NCBI RefSeq assembly: GCF_014204865.1 | Contig: NZ_JACHMG010000001.1 | Span: 7,776,501-7,840,500, forward strand | Length of the DNA: 64,000 bases | Source: Amycolatopsis jiangsuensis | GTDB lineage: Bacteria; Actinomycetota; Actinomycetes; Mycobacteriales; Pseudonocardiaceae | Direction: 5' to 3' | Part shown: in pieces, positions 55,346-63,499 of the stretch | Layout: every line of letters starts with the position of its first letter | Numbering within the stretch: the stretch's first letter is position 1 | The notes under the pieces: generated by a model | What the model was told of the DNA's origin: nothing | Seen by the model: only the letters and a program-made list of their open reading frames with translations | Databases searched by the model: none | Made by a program: the position numbers and the translations under genes

Positions 55346-55454
55346 CTCGCTATCGAACGAAATCTCGCCGAAACCTTGGTCGTGGTATCGAGGTCTCAAG
55401 GGCCGTGACCGGCCACCGAGAACCACGTCCAGTCCGAACAGAGGTGTCACGGGG

Positions 55455-56384
55455 ATGTCCATCGAAGGTGTGGGAGCTACCGCACTGCTCACGGCCTACG
55501 CCAGGGCGGAGGAGACGGTTCGAGCCGATCGGCGGTTCGACGACCCGATCGCCCGGGTCTTCGTCGAATCGGTGACCGGATCCGCCGGCGCGGCACTGCT
55601 GCCGTTGGGCATGGCTCGTACCGACGGCCCGTCGGAGCTGTGGGTGTCGTTCCGCGAGTACTTCGCCGGCCGGACCCCATTCTACGACCGACAGCTTCTC
55701 GATGCCGTCGACCGGGGTGTGCGGCAGGTCGTGCTCTTGGCCGCGGGGCTCGATGCCCGGGCATTCCGGTTGGCCCTCCCACACGACACCACGGTGTTCG
55801 AAGTGGATTCCGATCCTGTGTTGCGGTTCAAGCAGGAGAATCTCGACCGGATCGGGGCCACGCCGAGCTGCCGACGGGTAATCGTCCCGGCCGACTTGCG
55901 CGAAGATTGGTCAAGCGCGTTGATCGACGCGGGGCTGCGCACCGACCAGCCGATCCTCTGGGTGGCAGAAGGTCTGCTGATGTACCTTGACAGGATCGAG
56001 AGCGATCGTCTGCTGTCCGTGATCACCGCGCAGACCCGCGGTGAGGGCTCGATCGCGACGGAATACCCGGCCCGGTTCCCAGACGCCGCGATCTTCGCGG
56101 CGCTCACCACGCTCGAGACGGACCGAGCCGCGGCCGCTGCGATGGCGTCGCTGGTCCGTTCGGGTCCTGCGGAGCCTCCGGCGGAGTGGCTGTGTCGCTA
56201 CGGGTGGAGCTGCAGCTCGACCGACGTGGCGAGCGAAATCGCCGCGAGCAGGAGGAAAGTGCCGGCGGTGTTCACCGACTGGACGCGCGGAGTACCGGTC
56301 TGGCTGCTGTCCGGCGGCCGGAGGCCGTCAACGTCGCTGCGGCAGGTCTCCGTTGCTGAGCGTCCCCGCGGTCGCCGTGCCTGA
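55455..56384 (+). CDS. Class I SAM-dependent methyltransferase (LCM/TIGR00027-like)
   Basis: 309 residues. EGVGATALLTAYARA and RFDDPIARVFV are the family start; VVLLAAGLDARAFRL is the SAM-binding loop, VFEVDSDPVLRFKQ follows, and ILWVAEGLLMYL completes the fold. The actinobacterial family is large and its substrates are mostly unknown; O-methylation of a carboxylate or hydroxyl is usual. ATG after CACGGGG. It stands alone between an ABC fragment and IS debris. Confidence 0.9.
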   Translation: MSIEGVGATALLTAYARAEETVRADRRFDDPIARVFVESVTGSAGAALLPLGMARTDGPSELWVSFREYFAGRTPFYDRQLLDAVDRGVRQVVLLAAGLDARAFRLALPHDTTVFEVDSDPVLRFKQENLDRIGATPSCRRVIVPADLREDWSSALIDAGLRTDQPILWVAEGLLMYLDRIESDRLLSVITAQTRGEGSIATEYPARFPDAAIFAALTTLETDRAAAAAMASLVRSGPAEPPAEWLCRYGWSCSSTDVASEIAASRRKVPAVFTDWTRGVPVWLLSGGRRPSTSLRQVSVAERPRGRRA

Positions 56385-56587
56385 ATTGCGATCACGGGGA
56401 CGCGAACCTCAATCGCAAGGTCAGGTCGCACGCGTAACACCTCAGCGCCGACTGGCGTTCGCCTGGTCAAGAACCTGGGCTGCTCCGCGCGCTCGCCAGC
56501 ACTTTACCGACGACCGGCGGGGCCCGCCCGTTGGCCTGATGCGCCCCGGATTCTGTGCAGGCTCTGATTCCGGAGAGGATGCAGAGC

Positions 56588-57180
56588 ATGCCGGCACCGA
56601 AGGAGTACAGCGATGAGCTGCGTGAGCGGGCGACACGGGTGACGTTGGACGCGATCGCGGCCGAGGGCAGCGGATGGCGGCGATCCGCTGGATCGCGGGC
56701 CAGTCGGACGTGCACCCGGAGGCGTTGCGGACATGGGGCAAGCGCCGAGATCGACGCCGGCACGGCGCCCGGTCGCACCAGCGACGATGCGGCGCGGATG
56801 GCTGGAACGCGAGGTGCGCAAGTTGCGTCGGGCGAGCGAGATCCTGAAAACGGCATCGGCGTTTTTCCCTGCCGCGGAGCTAGACCGCAAGACCACATAA
56901 CCCATGACGGTTCCTCTGATCGGCGGGAGGTTTCGCTCGCGGTGGTCATCGACTATATCGATGGCCACCGCGAGCGTGTTGTCGAGGTGAAGAGACTCGG
57001 GGCCGAGCCGGTCTGCGCAGCCTTGAACGACGCGGGTACGCAGATCGCACCGAAAACGTACTGGGCAGCGAAAAGATGGGCCCCCTCGAAACGTGTCCTG
57101 CGGGATGCGGGACTACTTACCGAGATCGCGTGTTCCGCGAGAACTACGGCGAAACGGCGATCGTCTTGGACCCGTCCAGC
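56588..57180 (+). pseudogene. IS3-family transposase remnant
   Basis: ORFA begins [20 protein letters not shown] and then needs frame changes ([38 protein letters not shown]). The ORFB start follows: VIDYIDGHRERVVEVKRLGA EPVCAALND, IAPKTYWAAKRWAPSKRVLR, ending FRENYGETA. The integrase core is absent. Confidence 0.85.
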
Positions 57181-57332
57181 TGCCCGGTGTTCTGACGATT
57201 GGCCGCCACGGTCAGCTTGAAACCCGTGAGACCCGCGCTGCGCAGGCGTTCCATGGCGCGCACCGCGGTACGAGCCAGGGCCGCGTACGGATCGTTGACC
57301 TCCTCGGTGACGCCGTCGCAGGAGATCTGCAC
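57144..57332 (-). CDS. Hypothetical 62-residue protein
   Basis: GTG-started frame VQISCDGVTEEVNDPYAALA, MERLRSAGLTGFKLTVAANR, QLDGSKTIAVSP, with good codon bias, 31 bp downstream of the TetR stop. It overlaps the end of the IS3 remnant on the other strand. No family recognised; it may be the surviving piece of a larger gene, since a DYVDVQIS strand continues upstream of the start. Confidence 0.4.
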   Translation of the reverse strand: MQISCDGVTEEVNDPYAALARTAVRAMERLRSAGLTGFKLTVAANRQNTGQLDGSKTIAVSP

Positions 57333-57362
57333 GTCGACGTAGTCACTCGCGGCGGTAAGTGC

Positions 57363-57974
57363 TCAACCGTTCGCGAGGGGGAACCGGTCGGGTGCGGTGC
57401 GTGAGTGTGCTGCCACCATCGTTTGCGCCGCGGACTTCGCCTTGGCGACCACAACGTCCCGTCGGTGGCCGTAGCAGCCGGAAAGGAACAGCGCCCCGAA
57501 TCCGTGTGATTGGGCGTGGAGCTGGCCGACCAACTCCACGGCCTCTTCGTGCTCCCGGCACAGCATCTCGCACGGTGCCAATAACACGTTGACCAGATTG
57601 CGACGTTCCCGGTGCAATTCGCTGAAGCTCGGGGACTCGAAGGTGGCGGCGAAGAAGACATCCATCCCGACGCGGTGGTCGATGAGATACCGAGTGTGGG
57701 CGGCGGCGATCGCCGCCGCCTGTCCCGCCGGATCGGGTTCCTCCTTGGCCCATCGCCGGGCGAGTTCGTACAGTTCACGCGCCGCCGAGGTGGCCACCGC
57801 GGCGAGCAACGCCACGCGATCGGGGAAGTGACGGTAGGGAGCCGCGGCCGAGAATCCGGCGCGACGCGCCGTTGCGGACACGGAGAACCGATCAATTCCG
57901 TTTTCGGCGATCAGCAGGGCTGCGACACGGACGAACTCGGCCCGCGTGCCGTCGGAGCTTTCTCTGATCGCCAT
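57363..57974 (-). CDS. TetR/AcrR-family transcriptional regulator
   Basis: 203 residues. N-terminal DNA-binding domain: EFVRVAALLIAENGIDRFSV SATARRAGFSAAAPYRHFPD RVALLAAVA. The C-terminal half (HTRYLIDHRVGMDVFFAATF, HAQSHGFGALFLSGCYGHRR) is of the TetR_C WHG type. Start ATG 57974. A palindrome GTTGGTACCAAC lies at 58035-58046 upstream and could be its operator. No clear target gene is adjacent. Confidence 0.9.
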   Translation of the reverse strand: MAIRESSDGTRAEFVRVAALLIAENGIDRFSVSATARRAGFSAAAPYRHFPDRVALLAAVATSAARELYELARRWAKEEPDPAGQAAAIAAAHTRYLIDHRVGMDVFFAATFESPSFSELHRERRNLVNVLLAPCEMLCREHEEAVELVGQLHAQSHGFGALFLSGCYGHRRDVVVAKAKSAAQTMVAAHSRTAPDRFPLANG

Positions 57975-58281
57975 GATTCATCTGAACAGTACTTCCCGGA
58001 TGCATTGAGTTCCAGTGATCCGGGTATTACTGTGGTTGGTACCAACGCCATTCGTACAAATAGCGTGGATCACTCGTCGGCAGTCGGATGCGATGATGGT
58101 GGGCAGTGCGAAACTGTGCAGCGAAATGGCTGCTCGGTGAGAGCTCTCCGGACTGTGCCAACCGGCGTACGAGGGGCACGAGTCGCGCGCAGCGTATCAA
58201 CATACGACCTCGCCGCCGCTATGCGGACGGTACCTTGGGGGAATCTCGATCTCGGCGTGCGTGTGCACCACTCTCGTCTAC
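57975..58281. promoter_or_regulatory. TetR upstream region with palindrome GTTGGTACCAAC
   Basis: 307 bp without a gene between the TetR start and the end of the esterase gene. A perfect 12-bp palindrome at 58035-58046, 61 bp before the TetR start, is the only candidate operator. Nothing else recognised. Confidence 0.4.
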
Positions 58282-59238
58282 TCAAGTGTGGTCGACGTGG
58301 AAGAAGTCGAGGATGACGTCGGTGGCGGAGATGCTTTGCGTCGGGGTGCCAGGACCGCTGGAGTGTTCGGACCCGGGCCAGTTGTGGTCACCGCCGAGTA
58401 CCCGGTAGTGGACCACCTCCGTGTCGTCCGCGCAGGCGGTCCAGCTGTGGCGGTGGATGTCCGCGGGTTCCTGGCCGGCCGGATCCTCCGCACCGCACTG
58501 GTCCCGTCGGACCCATTCATCGATCCATCCCTCGTTGTCCTCGCCCGCAGTGGTGCGGATCGGGCGGGATCGGTCGGTGCCGGCGTAGTCGATGACGCTG
58601 TCGTCGTCGCCGTGGAATTCCAGGATGCGCCGGGGCCCGGAACCGCAGTCCCGGACACCGTGATGCTCACTGCCCGGCCGGTAGAACGCTCCGGCCACCG
58701 GCGCGATCGCGGACACCAGGTCGGGCGCCTTGCAAGCGAGCAGGTAAGTGAAGCCGCCGCCGGCCGACTTCCCGGTGGCGTAGATTTTCGAGGTATCGAC
58801 GCACAGGGTGCTTTCTGTTTCCGCCACGAGTGCCTTGACGTAGTCGAGGTCCCGATCGCGGTCCGCTGCGGACGGGAACCGGTCGCCGGGTGGCCAGGTG
58901 CGGTGTTCGCCGTCGTAGCGACGGCCTTCGGGGTAGACGACCAGTGCGTTCGCCTTGTCGAGCCCGGTGTAATCCTCGAGATCGGCGGGACCGCCGTTCG
59001 CGCCGTGGAATGCGAGAATCAGTGGCAGCGGCTGGTCACTGGTGTACCCGGGCGGGGCATGGTGACGGTATCCGCGGCCGTCACCGATTGTCGCGGGCAG
59101 GTCCGCTTCGGTGTGCCCGCTGCCGCATCCCGAATCCACTTCGTGAGGGGGCGCCGGAACCGACGCGATCGAAGGAACTGGGCTTGTGGCCAGAATGCAC
59201 AGAGTCGCCACTGCCGTTTGCGTCAGACGGGCTTTCAT
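58282..59238 (-). CDS. Secreted polyhydroxybutyrate depolymerase / feruloyl-esterase-like protein
   Basis: 318 residues, CE1/LpqC-like. Signal peptide MKARLTQTAVATLCILA with cleavage near SIAS-VPA. Oxyanion segment ILAFHGANGGPADLEDYTGL, nucleophile Ser158 in GKSAGGG, acid in FHGDDDSVIDYAG, His in LGGDHNWPGS. Several Cys (CGSG, TLCVD, LACK, DCGSG, DQCG, TACAD) probably pair outside the cell. It may hydrolyse polyesters or plant esters. ATG with AAGGGA upstream. Confidence 0.9.
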   Translation of the reverse strand: MKARLTQTAVATLCILATSPVPSIASVPAPPHEVDSGCGSGHTEADLPATIGDGRGYRHHAPPGYTSDQPLPLILAFHGANGGPADLEDYTGLDKANALVVYPEGRRYDGEHRTWPPGDRFPSAADRDRDLDYVKALVAETESTLCVDTSKIYATGKSAGGGFTYLLACKAPDLVSAIAPVAGAFYRPGSEHHGVRDCGSGPRRILEFHGDDDSVIDYAGTDRSRPIRTTAGEDNEGWIDEWVRRDQCGAEDPAGQEPADIHRHSWTACADDTEVVHYRVLGGDHNWPGSEHSSGPGTPTQSISATDVILDFFHVDHT

Positions 59239-59519
59239 GTCAGATCCCTTCACCGTTTCGCTGGCTAGTAGAGCATTCGTGACGGAGGGTGCGCAAATGC
59301 GGTCATCCTGGCCTCCTCCGGAACTGGCCTGGTGCGTCCTGCCCGCCCGGGTGCCGAAAATCTTGGCTTCGGTGGCAGCGTTCGACGCGGTGGAGTGAAT
59401 CCTGACCTGTTGGGCCGATGTGCGCGCCCTGTTTCGAGGCGGCGGCAGCCGGATCCGGTGAGGCGCAAAATCACCGCGAACGTTCTGCGAAGCTGCCCAC
59501 CGCAATTGCGGTCGATCGC
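59239..59519. other. 281-bp gap without a gene
   Basis: Upstream region of the secreted esterase and downstream region of the ABC exporter, both on the minus strand. Short open frames show no family resemblance and no convincing terminator was found. Confidence 0.5.
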
Positions 59520-61319
59520 CTACGGAGACATGGGGAAACCGGCGCGGGGGTCCCCGGCGCCGGACCATCGTACACCGCCGGGGCTTGCACCCCGGTCGGC
59601 GTGGATCGGCTGCGGTGGAGAACTTGCCGCCGGGAGGCGCTCGGCAACATGGCCGTCGGCCATGACCAGTACTCGATTGGCGATGGCGGTGAGGCGCAGG
59701 TCGTGGGTGATTAGGAGCGTGGTACGGCCGGAGGCCAGGCGGCGCAATGGCACCAGTAGGCGTTCGACGGTGGTGTCGTCGAGGCTCGCGGTCGGTTCGT
59801 CGAGCACAAGTACCGGTGCGTTCGCCACCATCGCACGGGCGATCGCGATGCGCTGGCACTGTCCGCCGGACAGGCCGTGACCGTGTTCGCCGATGATGGT
59901 GTCGTACCCGTTCGGCAGGGCAATGATGAACTGGTGGGCGTCCGCCGCCATCGCCGCGTGGACGACCTCGCGGTGACCGGTCGTCACTGCGCCGTAGGCG
60001 ATGTTGTCCCGGACGGTGCCGTGGAAGAGCAGCGTTCGTTGCTGGACGAGGGCCACGTTACGGCGCAACGATTCCAGGGTCAGCGCGCGCAGGTCGACAC
60101 CATCCAGCTCGACCGCACCACGGTCCGGGTCGAGGAAGCGGAGCAGGAGTTTCGTGACGGTCGACTTTCCGGCTCCGCTCGCACCCGTGATCGCCACGAG
60201 TTCTCCCGGCCGGATTTCGGTGGTGACCTGGTCGAGAGCGGGTCGTCGCGCGCCGGGGTACCTGAAGGTCACCGACCGTAGGCGCAGCTGGCCCTCGGCG
60301 CGGCCCAACGGCCGGGCTCCGGGCAGGTCGGCAGGCGAGGGCAGCTCGTCCAGCAGCTCGACGATCCGCTCCGAACCTGTGGTGGCGGCCGAGACCATCA
60401 CCCGCAGCTGGCCGAGCTGTTGCAGCGGGCCGTAGACGAAGGACAGGATTGCGGCGAACGCCAGCACCCCACCGAGGGTCAGCCTGCCGGCGGCGACTTC
60501 CCAGGTGCCCAGTGCGATGACGCCGAGCACGCAGACCGTTTCCGCCAGGTGCACCACAGGTGAGTAGAGCGCGCTGAGCCTGGAGATCGCCACATTGGTC
60601 TTCAGCAACCGGACCCCTGCCGCGTACAGCCGCCGTTCCTCGCTCTGCTGCCGGTTGTATGCCTGCACGACAGCGGCATTGGCCAGGTCCTCGCCGAGGA
60701 TCGCCGTGAGCTCGCCGTTCAGCGCGCGCTGTTCCCGTGACCGGTCGTTGATGCGCCGGGCGAACTGCCGGGTGATCACCGCGAACAGCGGTGCGATGAC
60801 GAACGCCGCCAACGCCAGTTCCCAGCTCAGGTACAGCGCGTAGCAGGTGAAGAAGATCACGCTGAACAGCGACGTGACCACATGCACCAGGCCCGAGCTG
60901 ACGAACCGCTCCACGGTGTCGAGGTCGTCGGTGAGCCGGGCGAGCAAATCTCCGTGCCGTCGACGTTCGACGAAGTCCGGCGAAAACCTTTGCAGGTGAC
61001 CGAAGACCCGGGTCCGCAGGCGCAGCAGGAAGCGCTCGCCGGACCGGGCGGTCAGGTATTCGCCCCCGAACACGAAGACGCCGGATAATACCGCGACGCC
61101 GGCCCACCATGTGGCCGGCGTCCAGAGCGCGGTGAGGTCGCCGGCCCCGAGCGCACTGTCCACAACGGTCGAGAACATCGAGACCGCCACCGAATCACAG
61201 GCAGCAGAACAGATCAGCAGTAGTGCACCTGCCACCAGCCACCGCCGATTGCCTCGGGTCAGCGGCCAGAACCGGCGAAACACGACACGGGTTGCCAGTG
61301 CCGGCGTAGCTGGGTCCAC
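59520..61319 (-). CDS. ABC exporter, fused membrane and ATPase domains
   Basis: 599 residues from GTG 61319, which has AAGGGAG at proper spacing (the GTG at 61328 overlaps it). Residues ~20-300 form the six-helix exporter domain (WLVAGALLLICSAACDSVAV, WWAGVAVLSGVFVFGGEYLT); the ATPase domain has GASGAGKST (Walker A), LSGGQCQRIAIARAM (signature) and VLVLDEPTAS (Walker B). No C39 peptidase domain. It lies 73 bp after a small proline-rich peptide gene and a strong hairpin, and divergent from a two-component system, so it most likely exports that peptide. It probably works as a homodimer. Confidence 0.93.
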   Translation of the reverse strand: MDPATPALATRVVFRRFWPLTRGNRRWLVAGALLLICSAACDSVAVSMFSTVVDSALGAGDLTALWTPATWWAGVAVLSGVFVFGGEYLTARSGERFLLRLRTRVFGHLQRFSPDFVERRRHGDLLARLTDDLDTVERFVSSGLVHVVTSLFSVIFFTCYALYLSWELALAAFVIAPLFAVITRQFARRINDRSREQRALNGELTAILGEDLANAAVVQAYNRQQSEERRLYAAGVRLLKTNVAISRLSALYSPVVHLAETVCVLGVIALGTWEVAAGRLTLGGVLAFAAILSFVYGPLQQLGQLRVMVSAATTGSERIVELLDELPSPADLPGARPLGRAEGQLRLRSVTFRYPGARRPALDQVTTEIRPGELVAITGASGAGKSTVTKLLLRFLDPDRGAVELDGVDLRALTLESLRRNVALVQQRTLLFHGTVRDNIAYGAVTTGHREVVHAAMAADAHQFIIALPNGYDTIIGEHGHGLSGGQCQRIAIARAMVANAPVLVLDEPTASLDDTTVERLLVPLRRLASGRTTLLITHDLRLTAIANRVLVMADGHVAERLPAASSPPQPIHADRGASPGGVRWSGAGDPRAGFPMSP

Positions 61320-61351
61320 TGTGCACACTCCCTTCGATGGTCTACCGGAGC

Positions 61352-61383
61352 GGGGCCCGCGGCGGTACGCCGCCGCGGGCCCC
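61352..61383 (-). terminator. Strong intercistronic hairpin between peptide and exporter genes
   Basis: A perfect 14-bp stem GGGGCCCGCGGCGG (61352-61365) with complement (61370-61383) and a TACG tetraloop starts 9 bases after the peptide stop and ends about 30 bases before the exporter start. Such hairpins commonly act as partial terminators or mRNA stabilisers that make peptide transcripts more abundant than exporter transcripts. Confidence 0.85.
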
Positions 61384-61392
61384 AGCCGCGCG

Positions 61393-61527
61393 TCAGCGCT
61401 TGGAACTCGCCGGCGTGCGGGGCACCGGGTGGCCGGTGGAGGGCAGGGCCGGCGTGCGGCCGATCGGCGGAAGGGCCGGAACGCTGCGGGGCGACAGACC
61501 CGGGATTGCGGGGATCGACTTGGCCAT
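61393..61527 (-). CDS. Cationic proline-rich small peptide (candidate exported peptide)
   Basis: 44 residues: MAKSIPAIPGLSPRS, VPALPPIGR, TPALPSTGH, PVPRTPASSKR. It has eleven prolines, six Lys/Arg, no Asp, Glu or Cys, and an internal near-repeat (PALPPIGR/PALPSTGH). The ATG at 61527 is chosen because GAGG lies 7 bases upstream; ATG 61533 adds MI. There is no Sec signal. The composition recalls proline-rich antimicrobial peptides, and the setting (peptide, hairpin, ABC exporter, divergent two-component system) recalls bacteriocin or signalling operons. No modification enzyme or peptidase gene is visible nearby. Function is inferred. Confidence 0.7.
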   Translation of the reverse strand: MAKSIPAIPGLSPRSVPALPPIGRTPALPSTGHPVPRTPASSKR

Positions 61528-61533
61528 GATCAT

Positions 61534-61687
61534 ACCTCGTTCTCGATTTTCGGAGGTGTCGGCCGCCGGGTGGCGGTGACAGTTCGGAACGTTACGGAGC
61601 GGCTTGTTTCACGAGCGTCTCGGAACACCGATATGCGGATGAAACAACTGTTGTGCGAAGGTGAGCCGGGTACAACGGAGGTCGGTT
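61534..61687. promoter_or_regulatory. Divergent promoter region of peptide operon and two-component system
   Basis: 154 bp between the peptide and response regulator starts. On the minus strand GTTCCGA occurs twice, 36 bp apart, ahead of the peptide gene, with TAACGT as a possible -10. On the plus strand CTGTTG, 17 bp, TACAAC could drive the regulator gene, with GGAGG before its ATG. The GTTCCGA repeats may be response-regulator sites. Confidence 0.45.
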
Positions 61688-62356
61688 ATGCGTGTGCTCG
61701 TGGTCGAGGACGAACCCGTGCTGGCGGCGTTCATCGCCGACGGGCTGGGCAGGCAGGCGATGGCGGTGGACATTGCCCCGGACGGCCTGGTCGCGGTGGA
61801 GAAGCTTGCCGTCGACGAATACGACGTGGTGGTGCTGGATCGGGATCTGCCCGGTAAGCACGGCGACGACGTGTGCCGGGAACTCGCCGCCGAGGGGCTG
61901 CGGGTGCGAATCCTGATGCTCACTGCGATGGGGGACGTGCGGGATCGGGTCGCGGGCCTGCGCCTTGGTGCGGACGACTACCTGGCCAAACCGTTCGACT
62001 TCGACGAACTCGTTGCCCGCGTTGATGCGCTCGGCCGCCGGACCGGGCCGGCGACACCACCGGTGCTGCGCCACGGAGACCTCGTGCTCGATATCGGGCT
62101 GCGGCAAGTGATGCAGAGCGGTCGGCACGTCTCTCTGTCCCGCAAGGAGTTCGGCGTGCTGCATGCGTTGATGGCGGCAGGCGGTGCGGTGGTCAGCGCG
62201 GAGGAACTGCTCAGCGGAGTGTGGGACGAGAACGCCGATCCGTTCACCAACGCGGTGCGCATCACGATGTCCCGGCTGCGGAGCAAGCTCGACGACCCAC
62301 AGGTGATCGAGACTGTCGCCGGGGTCGGCTATCGGTTGCGTGGTGCGGGTTCGTGA
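61688..62356 (+). CDS. OmpR-family response regulator
   Basis: 222 residues. Receiver: acidic pair in VVEDEP (7-9), phospho-acceptor Asp51 in VLDRDLPG, Thr in LMLTAMG, Lys101 in YLAKPF. C-terminal winged helix: HVSLSRKEFGVLHALMAAGG, ELLSGVWDE, NAVRITMSRLRSKL, VAGVGYRL. ATG with GGAGG upstream. Its stop overlaps the kinase start by 4 bp (GTGA). It likely controls the divergent peptide-exporter operon. Confidence 0.95.
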   Translation: MRVLVVEDEPVLAAFIADGLGRQAMAVDIAPDGLVAVEKLAVDEYDVVVLDRDLPGKHGDDVCRELAAEGLRVRILMLTAMGDVRDRVAGLRLGADDYLAKPFDFDELVARVDALGRRTGPATPPVLRHGDLVLDIGLRQVMQSGRHVSLSRKEFGVLHALMAAGGAVVSAEELLSGVWDENADPFTNAVRITMSRLRSKLDDPQVIETVAGVGYRLRGAGS

Positions 62357-63486
62357 AGCGGATGACGCTGCGAGCCAGGCTAACCCTCATCCACACCGGA
62401 CTGTTCCTCGTCGCGAGCCTGGTCGTGGTCGGTCTCGTGTACGTGTTCAACCGCAATGGCATCGTCCGCGCGCAACGGTCGGTGGCGCCAAAGGCACCCG
62501 TCACCGCCCCGACCGGAGCGGTCCCCGGCACCTCCGCGGCGACCACCCGGTCCCAGCCCGTGAGCACCGGCGAGGCACTGGGGGACCTCATGACGAGCCA
62601 GCTGGTGCTGTCGTTGCTGACGTTCGTGGTATTGGGCGCCATCGCCGGAGTGCTCAGCTGGTGGCTGAGTGGTCGGCTGCTGCGCCGGGTGCACCTGATG
62701 ACGGCACAGGCACAGAGCCTCTCCACCGCGAACCTGCACAAGCGCATCGCCCTCGCCGGTCCGCACGACGAGCTCAAGGAGCTCGCGGACACCTTTGACG
62801 ACCTGCTCGGCAGGCTCGATGATGCCTTTCAGGTGCAGGGACGGTTCATCGCCAACGCTTCGCACGAACTGCGGACCCCGCTTGCGGTGACCAGGACGGT
62901 GATCCAGGTCGGGCTCTCCTCCGCGGAACCGGGTGACGTGCAGCGTGCGAGGGACGAACTGCTGCGCATCAACGACCGATCGATCGACTTGATCAGCGGG
63001 CTGCTCCAACTGGCTCGCGGTGAACAGGAACTCCGCCACCGGGAGCGGGTCCGGCTGGACCAGGTGGCCGTCTACGTACTGCAGGAATCCCCAGCGGGCG
63101 TCGTGACGTTCGATGTGCGCACAGCTTCGTGCACAGTGCTCGGCGATGAGCTGCTGCTCAGCCAGCTGATCGGCAATCTCGTCCAGAATGCGGTGCGCTA
63201 CAACAATCCGGGTGGCACGGTGTCCGTGCGGGTGGGCGTCGCAGGGGAGCACGGCCGGCTGGAAGTGTGCAACACCGGCCCGGTCGTGCCTGCCGAAGAC
63301 GTCGGCCGGTTGTTCGAGCCTTTCCAGCGTGGCGGCACGCCACGGACCGGCGCGAGCACGGGAAGCGGCCTCGGCCTCTCGATTGTTCGCGCCATCAGCA
63401 CCGCCCACGACGGCAAGGTGACGGCGGAGGCCAACCCGCGCGGCGGCCTCACCGTCGCCGTCGAGATTCCGCTCGCGCGGCGCTGA
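62353..63486 (+). CDS. Sensor histidine kinase
   Basis: 377 residues from GTG. Two membrane helices (about 11-31, LIHTGLFLVASLVVVGLVYV, and 83-105, LVLSLLTFVVLGAIAGVL) enclose a short ~50-residue outer loop rich in Pro, Ala and Thr; then HAMP (LLRRVHLMTAQAQSLSTANL), the His box with His171 in ANASHELRTPLAVT, the N box GNLVQNAVRYNN and the G box GSGLGLSIV. The small extracellular loop is typical of kinases that sense membrane stress or membrane-active peptides. Translationally coupled to the regulator. Confidence 0.95.
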   Translation: MKRMTLRARLTLIHTGLFLVASLVVVGLVYVFNRNGIVRAQRSVAPKAPVTAPTGAVPGTSAATTRSQPVSTGEALGDLMTSQLVLSLLTFVVLGAIAGVLSWWLSGRLLRRVHLMTAQAQSLSTANLHKRIALAGPHDELKELADTFDDLLGRLDDAFQVQGRFIANASHELRTPLAVTRTVIQVGLSSAEPGDVQRARDELLRINDRSIDLISGLLQLARGEQELRHRERVRLDQVAVYVLQESPAGVVTFDVRTASCTVLGDELLLSQLIGNLVQNAVRYNNPGGTVSVRVGVAGEHGRLEVCNTGPVVPAEDVGRLFEPFQRGGTPRTGASTGSGLGLSIVRAISTAHDGKVTAEANPRGGLTVAVEIPLARR

Positions 63487-63499
63487 CCGCCTCGTCGGC

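Noticed and set aside
61427..61450. LPSTG in the proline-rich peptide, a sortase sorting motif
   Set aside because: No hydrophobic segment or charged tail follows it and no signal peptide precedes it, so sortase anchoring is implausible.
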